Assembly (NCBI RefSeq): GCF_022024275.1
Contig: NZ_CP091804.1
Location: forward strand, 3,636,198-3,700,197
Length of the DNA stretch: 64,000 nt
DNA from: Sphingopyxis sp. BSN-002
GTDB lineage: Bacteria > Pseudomonadota > Alphaproteobacteria > Sphingomonadales > Sphingomonadaceae
Reading direction: 5' to 3'
Shown here: positions 45,972-54,210 of the stretch, piece by piece
Numbering within the stretch: position 1 is the first letter of the stretch
Layout: the number at the start of each line of letters is the position of its first letter
Program-made: the position numbers and the translations under genes
Notes under the pieces: model-generated
Told to the model about the DNA's origin: nothing
Database searches by the model: none
Seen by the model: only the letters and a program-made list of their open reading frames with translations

Positions 45972-47057
45972 TCAAGCCGGGCAACGGAAACCCGCATAGA
46001 CGGTGCGGTTGGACTCGATGATCTGCGCGATGCGGTCCGGGTCGGGTTCGGCCACCCACTGGTTGCGTTCGGCGGTGCCCCCGATGACGATGCCGTCGGG
46101 GCGCGGGAACATATAGCCGGCGTTGCCGGTGAAGGCGTAATTCACCTCGGGCTGCGGCAGCAGGATGGCGAGCTGGCCGCGGATCGGGACCATCGTGTTG
46201 TCGCCGAACAGCTCGCGCGCGCCGAGGCCGGTGCAATTGAACACCAGCGTTTCGGGGAGCGTCCCGATCTCGGCAGGGGCGGCGAAGCTGCGCACCGTGA
46301 TTTTTCCGCCCGCCGCCTCGATGTCGCGCATCATCTGGCGGAGGTAGCGTCCGGTCTCGACATACAGCGTGTCGTAGCGCCAGAGCCTGTCGACCGGAAA
46401 GGGATGCTCGTCGGGGCGAAGCGCGCGCGCCGCGGGCGGGAAGGTGCCGATGACGGGTTCGTCCGGCGTCCCCTCGGCATAGGTGGTGAGCCAGCGGACG
46501 CCATAATCCTCGCCGACCATGATCTGGAAGCGCCGCCAGCTATAATCGAGCGCCGCCGCATATTGCCGGTGCCATTCGGGGGTTACTGCATCCTTGTCGA
46601 ACAGGCGGAAAGGGTGGAATTGGCCGCCCGCGATATTCGACGTGGTGCCCGGCGGCAGGGCCTTGGCATAGACGGTGACGGGAAAGCCGGCTTCCTGGAC
46701 GAGCCGCGCGGTCGAAAGGCCGACGATGCCGGCGCCGATTACCGCGACGGGGCCGCTATGGCCCGCGATGCCGACGTCGACCGCCAGCTTCGAGGTGCCC
46801 CAGCTCATCGTGACGCCCGATCCGCCGTGGCCGTAATTATGGACGAGGCGCCTGGTGCCGAGCGCTTCGGCGCGGACGACGAAGCCGCCGGGACGGAAGG
46901 GGCGGAGACCTGCGATCGTGCGGATGACGCGGTCGGGCGAAACCTTCACCGGCGCGAGGCAGCCGGCGGGCGTGCGCACCGCCGTGGTGACGCAGCCGGG
47001 CAGGGCCAGCGCCGCCGAAGCGGCAACGAAATGGCGGCGGGGAAGTGTTTGAATCAC
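45972..47057 (-). CDS. FAD-dependent D-amino-acid-oxidase-like protein, circularly permuted
   Basis: A 361-residue probable exported oxidoreductase. The start is GTG at 47057, 17 bases after the hslV stop. The N-terminus has a Tat-like RRHF followed by a hydrophobic stretch and a lipobox (LPGC22). The substrate-end DAAO block comes first (GLRPFR at 50-55, HNYGHGGSG at 73-81, SWG at 85-87). The FAD-binding strand VIGAGIVGLSTARLV follows at 106-120. The middle of a DAAO follows (VFNCTGLGARELF, IRGQLAILL, VIGGTAERNQW), and the protein ends at IIESNRTVYAGFRCPA. In ordinary DAAOs the GxGxxG strand is at the N-terminus and GLRP/HNYGHGG at the C-terminus. It would oxidise an amino acid or amine; the substrate is unknown. 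Confidence 0.88.
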   Translation of the reverse strand: MIQTLPRRHFVAASAALALPGCVTTAVRTPAGCLAPVKVSPDRVIRTIAGLRPFRPGGFVVRAEALGTRRLVHNYGHGGSGVTMSWGTSKLAVDVGIAGHSGPVAVIGAGIVGLSTARLVQEAGFPVTVYAKALPPGTTSNIAGGQFHPFRLFDKDAVTPEWHRQYAAALDYSWRRFQIMVGEDYGVRWLTTYAEGTPDEPVIGTFPPAARALRPDEHPFPVDRLWRYDTLYVETGRYLRQMMRDIEAAGGKITVRSFAAPAEIGTLPETLVFNCTGLGARELFGDNTMVPIRGQLAILLPQPEVNYAFTGNAGYMFPRPDGIVIGGTAERNQWVAEPDPDRIAQIIESNRTVYAGFRCPA

Positions 47058-47074
47058 CCCGCAACCATAATGGT

Positions 47075-47641
47075 CTAGCCCTTGATGTCGATGGTCTCCG
47101 ACGTGAACTGGTCGTTCGTATAGACGCAGATGTCGGCCGCGACCTCCATCGCCTTGCGCGCCAGCACCTCGGGATCCTTTTCATAGTCGGCGAGCGCGCG
47201 CGCGGCCGAAAGGGCGAAGTTGCCGCCCGAGCCGATCGCGGCGATGCCGCCCTTGGGTTCGAGCACATCCCCGTTGCCGGTGATCACGAGTGTCACCTCC
47301 TTGTCGGCAACGATCATCATCGCCTCCAGATTGCGGAGATATTTGTCCGTCCGCCAGTCCTTGGCGAGCTCCACTGCGGCGCGCAGCAGCTGGCCGTTGT
47401 GGCGCTCCAGCTTGGCTTCGAGGCGTTCGAAGAGGGTGAAGGCGTCGGCGGTCGCGCCGGCGAACCCGCCGATGACGCTGCCGTCGTGGAGGCGGCGGAC
47501 TTTCTTGGCGTTGGGCTTCATTACTGTCTGGCCCATCGAGACCTGGCCGTCGCCGATCACGACGACCTTGTCGACACTGCGGGCGGAAAGGATGGTGGTT
47601 CCGTGCCAGGGCGCGGCACTATGCGCATGAGGGTCGGTCAT
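47075..47641 (-). CDS. hslV: HslV, proteolytic subunit of the HslVU protease
   Basis: A 188-residue proteasome-like threonine protease. The nucleophile is Thr15, exposed after removal of the 14-residue leader ([19 protein letters not shown]). The conserved [38 protein letters not shown] and [14 protein letters not shown] blocks are present. It forms a double hexamer ring capped by HslU. The start is the ATG at 47641, which gives the usual short leader; an in-frame upstream ATG at 47695 gives an improbable one. There is no ribosome site before 47641, and a possible heat-shock promoter ends just upstream. Confidence 0.97.
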   Translation of the reverse strand: MTDPHAHSAAPWHGTTILSARSVDKVVVIGDGQVSMGQTVMKPNAKKVRRLHDGSVIGGFAGATADAFTLFERLEAKLERHNGQLLRAAVELAKDWRTDKYLRNLEAMMIVADKEVTLVITGNGDVLEPKGGIAAIGSGGNFALSAARALADYEKDPEVLARKAMEVAADICVYTNDQFTSETIDIKG

Positions 47642-47648
47642 GGCGCGG

Positions 47649-47677
47649 ATATGGGAGATGCGTGGCGGGGCCGCAAG
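47649..47677 (-). promoter_or_regulatory. Possible RpoH (heat-shock) promoter of hslV
   Basis: On the minus strand, CTTG (47677-47674) is followed by an 18-base spacer and CCCATAT (47655-47649). This fits the alphaproteobacterial sigma-32 pattern CTTG-N17-18-CYTAT loosely and the E. coli CCCATxT box well. Transcription would begin at or within a few bases of the hslV ATG. HslVU genes are heat-shock regulated in many bacteria, which supports the idea. Confidence 0.4.
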
Positions 47678-47931
47678 GGGCGGGCTTTGGTCCATCAGGC
47701 CGGGCACCGCGCAACTATGGCACTTTACCATGCCGGCACTTAATCCTGCCGTTTTGGCACCGTTAAATTACGCAAAATGAGAATTTTATTCATATTCGAC
47801 AGGCATGCAGGTTACGGCGACGGGGTTAATGCGTTGAAGAAGTGTTAACCAAGAGCGGCAACAGTATTGAGTAATAAGCGAAATTTATATATGAACCACT
47901 GGCAGTATTCGCGTGTTTTGAAGTATATGCG

Positions 47932-48597
47932 ATGACTTATTCACGCACCCCGGGCGCTATTCCGAGCGAGGATGGCATGAAGAAACCACTTGCATCCAGT
48001 GCAGTATCAGAGCCGGTTGCGGGTTCCGACGGCGATCGCCGCGGCGCGGATCGCTATCGGACCGTATGGCGCATCGCAAAGGTGAAGCGCGACGGCGACG
48101 TCGGCTTGTGGCGGGTGCGCAACATGTCGGATCGCGGGATGATGCTGGCGGCCGACGTGCCGATCGCGATCGGCGAGGCGTTGGAGATCGCGCTTTCGGA
48201 TGCCGTTTCGGTCAGCGGAAAGGTCGTCTGGACCGAGGGTGGTCGCTGCGGCGTCGCTTTCGATCGGGAAGTCGACGTTGCGGGTGTTCTGAAGCAGCTG
48301 GCCGCAGAACAACGCGCGAGCGGCTATCGCCAGCCGCGATTGCCCGTGCATACCGAGGCGCAGGTCGTGACCGAAGAGGGTACGAGCAAGATCGAGCTCG
48401 TCGACCTGTCGCAAAGCGGCGCCGGCTACGTCCATGCCGAGCATCTCGAAGTCGGCAAGGAGGTCGACCTGATCCTTGCAAGCGGCATCCGCCGCAAGGC
48501 GATCGTACGTTGGTCGAAGGCGGGACGCGGCGGGCTGTGGCTGACGCAGCCGCTCGACCGCGCCGACCTCGAGAGCATCCGCCGCTTCCAGAACTGA
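47932..48597 (+). CDS. Protein with two PilZ-like domains
   Basis: A 221-residue protein. The first PilZ domain (about 34-115) has DRRGADRYRTVWRIAKV and VRNMSDRGMMLAADVPIAIG, which match the RxxxR and D/NxSxxG cyclic-di-GMP motifs in part. The second (about 128-215) has RQPRLPVHTEAQVV and ELVDLSQSGAGYVHA and is more degenerate. It probably senses cyclic-di-GMP to alter motility or surface behaviour. The start is given at 47932; ATG 47977 (MKKPLASS) is an alternative. The upstream 290 bases, divergent from hslV, are AT-rich and should contain its promoter. Confidence 0.85.
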   Translation: MTYSRTPGAIPSEDGMKKPLASSAVSEPVAGSDGDRRGADRYRTVWRIAKVKRDGDVGLWRVRNMSDRGMMLAADVPIAIGEALEIALSDAVSVSGKVVWTEGGRCGVAFDREVDVAGVLKQLAAEQRASGYRQPRLPVHTEAQVVTEEGTSKIELVDLSQSGAGYVHAEHLEVGKEVDLILASGIRRKAIVRWSKAGRGGLWLTQPLDRADLESIRRFQN

Positions 48598-49242
48598 TCA
48601 GGCGGCGCCCTTGACGATCTTCGCCCACGGGTTGAGGTCGGGCTCGGCGATCTTCACCAGCCTGTTGCGGTCGCGGTGCAGGAAGGGCTCGTCGCGGCCC
48701 TTCACCATCAGGGTCGTATCCGAAACATAGCTCCACGACCCGTCGTCGTGGAAATCGACCGTCAGCTCGTAGCTGTCGGTGCGAAAGGCGAGATCGAGGA
48801 AGGTCGTCGAGCAGATGCCATATTCGGTCTGCCCGCGCTCGGCCTTTACCACCAGCCGCCTTGCATCGGGCTCGGCGTGCCCCGCCGCGATGGCGATCTG
48901 GCCGCGCGGGATGGCGAGCGTCTGCAGGATCAGACCCGTGGAGACTTCATAGAGCCAGTAACCGACCTGGTCGTGGAAGGTGATGTCTTCCTCGCGCGTG
49001 TTGATGTGGACGTGATAGCGCAGGCCGTAGAAAAGCTGCGGCCCGTTTGCCTGCGGGTCGATCGGCTGCATCTCGATGCGCTCGTAATATTTGCGCGTTT
49101 CGGGGCCGTCGGCCTTGGGATTGATATCGACCCCGCGCTCGCCCTCCCAGATTCCGGCGAGCCGGCGCAGCGGGCCGAGATTGGCGAGCGTTTCGGGATC
49201 GACGTCCTCGGGCTCGGTGAAGATGTCGTCCGGAATGTCCAT
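48598..49242 (-). CDS. Nitrobindin-like haem-binding beta-barrel protein (DUF1794)
   Basis: A 214-residue protein matching the nitrobindin/THAP4 C-terminal-like family: LRRLAGIWEGERGVDINPKA near the start, FYGLRYHVH, then FHDQVGYWLYEVSTGLILQT, which holds the region of the haem-ligating His in relatives, and PRGQIAIAAGHA. Family members bind ferric haem in a ten-stranded barrel and can handle nitric oxide or peroxynitrite. This one is somewhat longer and has extra Asp-rich ends. Its stop codon is adjacent to the PilZ gene stop (convergent), and its start faces the hydrolase gene divergently. Confidence 0.82.
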   Translation of the reverse strand: MDIPDDIFTEPEDVDPETLANLGPLRRLAGIWEGERGVDINPKADGPETRKYYERIEMQPIDPQANGPQLFYGLRYHVHINTREEDITFHDQVGYWLYEVSTGLILQTLAIPRGQIAIAAGHAEPDARRLVVKAERGQTEYGICSTTFLDLAFRTDSYELTVDFHDDGSWSYVSDTTLMVKGRDEPFLHRDRNRLVKIAEPDLNPWAKIVKGAA

Positions 49243-49376
49243 GTCGCTTCCCCCGCGGTGCTGATGTCTCCGCTATTGCCCGCGTTCGCCGCCAAAGCAA
49301 ATCAAACCAAGGTGTGGGTTCGCACCGCCCGCCGGGCGGCCTATTTTCCCGACATCATCAGCCCGGGAGAGAGATC

Positions 49377-50147
49377 ATGATGAACCGCCGCGATTTTTCC
49401 GCTGCCCTCGCCGCGGGGGCTGCGGCTTCGCTTCTCGCCGGCGCGGCGCGCGCGGCCCCGCCGCCGGCGGTCAGGGCACGCAACATCGTCTTCGTTCACG
49501 GGCTTTTCGCCGACGGCTCGTGCTGGAGCGAAGTGATCGGCCGGCTTCAGGCACAGGGCTTCAATACGACTTCGGTCCAGAACCCGCTCACGACTCTCGA
49601 CGAGTCCGTCGCCGCCGCCGTGCGCGTGCTCGACCGGCAGGACGGGCCGACGGTCCTCGTCGGACACAGCTTCGGCGGGATGCTCGTGACCCAGGCCGGT
49701 GTGCATCCCCGCGTTTCGGCGCTCGTCTATGTTGCGGCGCGCGCACCCGATGCGAACGAGAATTATGCCGCGCTTGCAGCGACCTATCCGACGCCACCGG
49801 CGACAGCGGGGATAGTCTACGACGGCGACGAGGGGCGGCTTTCCGAAGCGGCCTTCCTGCGCGACTTTGCGGGGGATCTGCCCGAGGCGAAGGCACAGCT
49901 TCTTTACGCCGTGCAGCAGCCGTTTCAGCGGGCGTTGTTGAGCGGGCAGGTTACGCAGGCGGCGTGGCGGTCGAAACCCGGCTTCTACGCGGTGTCGAGT
50001 GAGGACCGCACGATCAACCCCGATCTCGAGCGCTTCATGGCGAAGCGGATGGGAGCGAAGACGATCGAGATCGAGGCGAGCCATTTGTCGATGATTTCGC
50101 ATCCCGACGCGATCGCGCGGTTGATCGTCGAGGCTGCGGGCGCCTGA
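49377..50147 (+). CDS. Tat-exported alpha/beta hydrolase
   Basis: A 256-residue hydrolase with a Tat signal (MMNRRDFSAALAAGAAASLL, cleavage near GAARAAPP). The fold signature IVFVHGLFADGSCW supplies the oxyanion loop. The nucleophile is Ser in LVGHSFGGMLV, and the catalytic His is probably in IEASHLSMISHPD. Proteins of this type (HNL/MES-like, RsbQ-like esterases) cleave small esters. The start is ATG 49377, or 49380 directly after it, with GGGAGAGAGATC upstream. It stands alone and converges on aguB. Confidence 0.9.
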   Translation: MMNRRDFSAALAAGAAASLLAGAARAAPPPAVRARNIVFVHGLFADGSCWSEVIGRLQAQGFNTTSVQNPLTTLDESVAAAVRVLDRQDGPTVLVGHSFGGMLVTQAGVHPRVSALVYVAARAPDANENYAALAATYPTPPATAGIVYDGDEGRLSEAAFLRDFAGDLPEAKAQLLYAVQQPFQRALLSGQVTQAAWRSKPGFYAVSSEDRTINPDLERFMAKRMGAKTIEIEASHLSMISHPDAIARLIVEAAGA

Positions 50148-50154
50148 CGCGCCG

Positions 50155-51006
50155 TCAGATGTCCTCGACGAGCCGCCCGTAAAGCTGCGGCCGCCGGTCG
50201 CGGAAGAAGCCCATGCCCGCGCGGTGTTTCGCGGCGCGGTCGAGATCGATCGTCTCGACGAGCACGCCGGTTTCGGTCGCGCCGAAAGCCTGCGTCATGT
50301 CGCCCCACTCGTCGGTGATGAAGCTGTGGCCATAGAAATTCGCGTCGCCCTCGGTCCCGATCCGGTTCGCGGCGATCACCGGCATGCAGTTCGACACGGC
50401 GTGACCATGCATCGCGCGGCGCCACATGCGGCTGGTGTCGAGATCCGCATCATAGGGCTCCGAGCCGATCGCGGTCGGGTAGAAGAGCAATTCGGCCCCC
50501 ATCAGCGCCATTGCGCGCGCGCATTCGGGATACCATTGGTCCCAGCAGACGCCGACGCCGATCCGCGTCCCGAACATATCCCAGACCTTGAAGCCGGTGT
50601 TGCCGGGGCGGAAATAATATTTCTCTTCATAGCCCGGGCCGTCGGGGATGTGGCTCTTGCGATAGGTGCCCATGATCGTCCCGTCGGGACCGATCATCGC
50701 CAGCGTGTTGTAATAGTGCGGCCCGTCCTTCTCGAAAAAGCTCGTCGGGATCGCGACCTTCAGCTTGGCCGCAAGCGCCTGCATTGCGATGACGCTGGGG
50801 TGCTCGGCGGTCGGGCGCGCGGAGGCGAACAGCGCCTCATCCTCGACTTGGCAGAAATAGGGGCCTTCGAAGAGTTCGGGCGGCAGGATCACTTGCGCAC
50901 CCTTCGCCGCGGCCTCCTCGACGAGCGCGGAGACGGCCTCGATATTGGGCTGAGCGGGACCGGGCAGGCGAAGCTGCAGCGCGGCGACGGTGATGGTGCG
51001 GGTCAT
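50155..51006 (-). CDS. aguB: N-carbamoylputrescine amidase
   Basis: A 283-residue nitrilase-superfamily enzyme that converts N-carbamoylputrescine to putrescine, CO2 and ammonia. The catalytic triad is visible: Glu44 (LPPELFEGPYF), Lys117 (TYRKSHIPDGPGYEEKYYF) and Cys154 (VGVCWDQWYPE). The RKSHIPDGPGYEEK and WDQWYPE segments are specific to the AguB group. The start is the ATG at 51006. It follows aguA and a small TonB-domain gene on the same strand, giving the two-step agmatine to putrescine route. Confidence 0.95.
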   Translation of the reverse strand: MTRTITVAALQLRLPGPAQPNIEAVSALVEEAAAKGAQVILPPELFEGPYFCQVEDEALFASARPTAEHPSVIAMQALAAKLKVAIPTSFFEKDGPHYYNTLAMIGPDGTIMGTYRKSHIPDGPGYEEKYYFRPGNTGFKVWDMFGTRIGVGVCWDQWYPECARAMALMGAELLFYPTAIGSEPYDADLDTSRMWRRAMHGHAVSNCMPVIAANRIGTEGDANFYGHSFITDEWGDMTQAFGATETGVLVETIDLDRAAKHRAGMGFFRDRRPQLYGRLVEDI

Positions 51007-51027
51007 ATCAGTGGGTCTCAAACAGGT

Positions 51028-51365
51028 TCAGTCAGGCATACGCCAACGAACGCGATTCGCGTAGTAGAACTCCTTGGGCTTGCCGGATTCATCCTTTGCA
51101 GGATTGAACCGAGCCCGCCTCATAATGAGGTCGCAGGTCGCCGTATCAAGGGCCGGATGCCCCGCTGATTTGGTGACATGGCATTCCTTCGGTTTGCCGT
51201 CGGTCCCCACCAAAACGCTGAACTCGGCGTCACCCTGCGCTCCGACTCTTCGGGCGGCGTCAGGATAATCATCGTTGGTTTCCCATCTCTGGGCCATTGC
51301 AAATGTCGGCATCAGCGAGAAGGCGACGCCAGCGACGATGCAGGCGGCGGGGTTCAACTTTCGCA

Positions 51366-51369
<4 letters not shown>
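51028..51369 (-). CDS. Small exported TonB C-terminal-domain protein
   Basis: A 113-residue protein with a signal peptide (to FAMAQRWE) and then only a TonB C-terminal-like domain: YPDAARRVGAQGDAEFSVLV, GTDGKPKECHVTKSAGHPAL and DLIMRRARFNPAKDESG. Cysteines in ECHV and TATCDL could pair. There is no membrane anchor or Pro-rich linker, so it is not a normal TonB. The start ATG at 51369 overlaps the aguA stop by four bases (ATGA), so it is coupled to aguA. Its gene then leads into aguB after 21 bases. Whether it serves polyamine uptake is open. Confidence 0.85.
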
Positions 51370-52349
<980 letters not shown>

Positions 52350-52364
52350 GGGCGCCGGGTCCGC

Positions 52365-54050
52365 TTACTTTGCCGGGCGCGACTTGTCGCGCGCGGCGCG
52401 GAACTCGTCGCCTTCGTTCCAGTTCGGCCATGCGTCGGTCGATGCGAGCATGCGACCGGCGGCATAGAAGAGCTTCAGGTCGCCGAGCATGCCGTCCCAG
52501 TTCTTGATCGCGTCATATTCGTCGCCGGGCGCGTGATAGCGGTTCTTTTCATAATCCTCGGACGCCTTCTTGCCGGCTTCCTTGCCGCCGTCGACGAGGT
52601 CCTCGCCGGCGCCGAAGTTGAAGAAGGGGACGCCCAGCTTCGCGAAGCTGAAATGGTCCGACCGGTAATAGAAGCCCTTTTCGGGGGTCGGCTCGTCGAC
52701 GATCGTGACGTTCGCTGCCTTGGCGATCTTTTCCAGATAGGCGTCAAGCTGCGACTTGCCGCGGCCGACGACAACGATGTCCTTTGCCGGACCGTTCGGG
52801 TTCAGCGAGTCCATGTTCACGCCGCCGACCGTCTGCGCGAGCGGGAAGATCGGGTTTTCGGCGTAGAATTTCGAACCGAGCAGACCCGATTCCTCGGCGG
52901 TGACCGCGAGAAAGACGACGCTGCGATCGGGGGCTCCGGCCTTCTGATACGCCTGCGCCAGGGTGACGAGACCGGCGATGCCGCTCGCATTGTCGACGGC
53001 GCCGTTGCAGATGTCGTCGCCGTTCACCGGCGTGCAGCGGCCGAGGTGATCCCAGTGGCCGGTGTAGAGCACATATTCGTCGGGACGCTTGGCGCCCGGC
53101 AGGACGCCGATGACGTTGTGCGACATCTTCTTCGAAATCTCGTTGTCGAAGCTCAGCGAGGCCTTCACGCCGGTCAGCGCGACGGGCTTGAAGCCCTTCT
53201 TGCCCGCCGCGGCGCGCAGCTTGTCGAAATCCTGTCCGGCGCTGGCGAAGAGTTCCTTCGCCTTGCCGAGCTGGATCCAGCCGTTCGCCGCGGTTTCCTT
53301 GGCACCGCCGTCCTTGCTTTCGGCGAGGTAGTTGGCGCCGGTGTTGCTGCTTTCGACGACGTTCCAGCCATAAGCGGCGGGTTCGGTGTCGTGGACGATC
53401 AGCACCGCGGCGGCGCCCTGACGCGCCGCTTCTTCATATTTGTACGACCAGCGGCCGTAATAGGTCATCGCGCGGCCGTTGAATTCGCCCTTGTTTTCCT
53501 TGGTCTGCCAGTCGGGATCGTTGACGAGGACGACCACGGTCTTCCCCTTCACGTCGAGCCCGGCATAGTCGTTCCAGCCCTTTTCGGGGGCGTTGATGCC
53601 ATAGCCGACGAAGACGACGTCGCTGTCCTTGATCTCGGTCCTGGGTACCACGCGATAGCTGTTCGCGACATAGTCGGTCGCATATTGCAGCGTCACGGGC
53701 GTCTTGCCGCCGGTGAAGGTCAGCGGCGTGGCATTCTTCGGCGTGATCTCGACCAGCGGGACGTCCTGCGTCCACTTGCCGTTGTTGCCGGGCTTCAGCC
53801 CTGCCGCCTCAAACTGCTTGATCAGAAAGGCGACGGTCTTTTCCTCGCCCGCGGTGCCGGGCGCGCGGCCTTCATAGGCGTCCGACGAGAGTTCCTTCGT
53901 CACGTCCTGCAGCGTTTTCAGCGACAGTTCGGGGAACTGGACGTCGGGAAGCGGGGTCGCGCCGGACGCGGCCGTCTTGTCGGCGCCGTTGCACGCGGCA
54001 ACGGTGAGGAGGACCGCGAAAGCCGCGGCGGTTCGGGGGAAGCGAAGCAT
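52365..54050 (-). CDS. M28-family zinc aminopeptidase lipoprotein
   Basis: A 561-residue peptidase with a lipoprotein signal (lipobox Cys20, LTVAACNG). A PA insert domain is in the middle (DVVFVGYGINAPEKGWNDYA). The M28 catalytic domain has zinc ligands His in YTGHWDHLG, Asp in GAVDNASGIAG, Glu in TAEESGLLGS, Asp in GGVNMDSLNP and His in NRYHAPGDEYD. It should trim peptides in the periplasm or at the outer membrane. The start is the ATG at 54050; the frame runs on upstream without support. It is divergent from the two S9 peptidase genes, which suggests a shared role in peptide use. Confidence 0.94.
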   Translation of the reverse strand: MLRFPRTAAAFAVLLTVAACNGADKTAASGATPLPDVQFPELSLKTLQDVTKELSSDAYEGRAPGTAGEEKTVAFLIKQFEAAGLKPGNNGKWTQDVPLVEITPKNATPLTFTGGKTPVTLQYATDYVANSYRVVPRTEIKDSDVVFVGYGINAPEKGWNDYAGLDVKGKTVVVLVNDPDWQTKENKGEFNGRAMTYYGRWSYKYEEAARQGAAAVLIVHDTEPAAYGWNVVESSNTGANYLAESKDGGAKETAANGWIQLGKAKELFASAGQDFDKLRAAAGKKGFKPVALTGVKASLSFDNEISKKMSHNVIGVLPGAKRPDEYVLYTGHWDHLGRCTPVNGDDICNGAVDNASGIAGLVTLAQAYQKAGAPDRSVVFLAVTAEESGLLGSKFYAENPIFPLAQTVGGVNMDSLNPNGPAKDIVVVGRGKSQLDAYLEKIAKAANVTIVDEPTPEKGFYYRSDHFSFAKLGVPFFNFGAGEDLVDGGKEAGKKASEDYEKNRYHAPGDEYDAIKNWDGMLGDLKLFYAAGRMLASTDAWPNWNEGDEFRAARDKSRPAK

Positions 54051-54210
54051 GGAATTTCCTTGGAAAGTTACATTTGCGACGACCGGGCTTGTGCCAGCCC
54101 GCCGCCGAGGGTGCAAGCGTCGCTCGACTCCGGTGCATCTTCACCCTTGGAAATGGGGATGCACCCATTTAGCAATGGACGAACGGGACCGGATAACAGG
54201 GGGATAGGGG

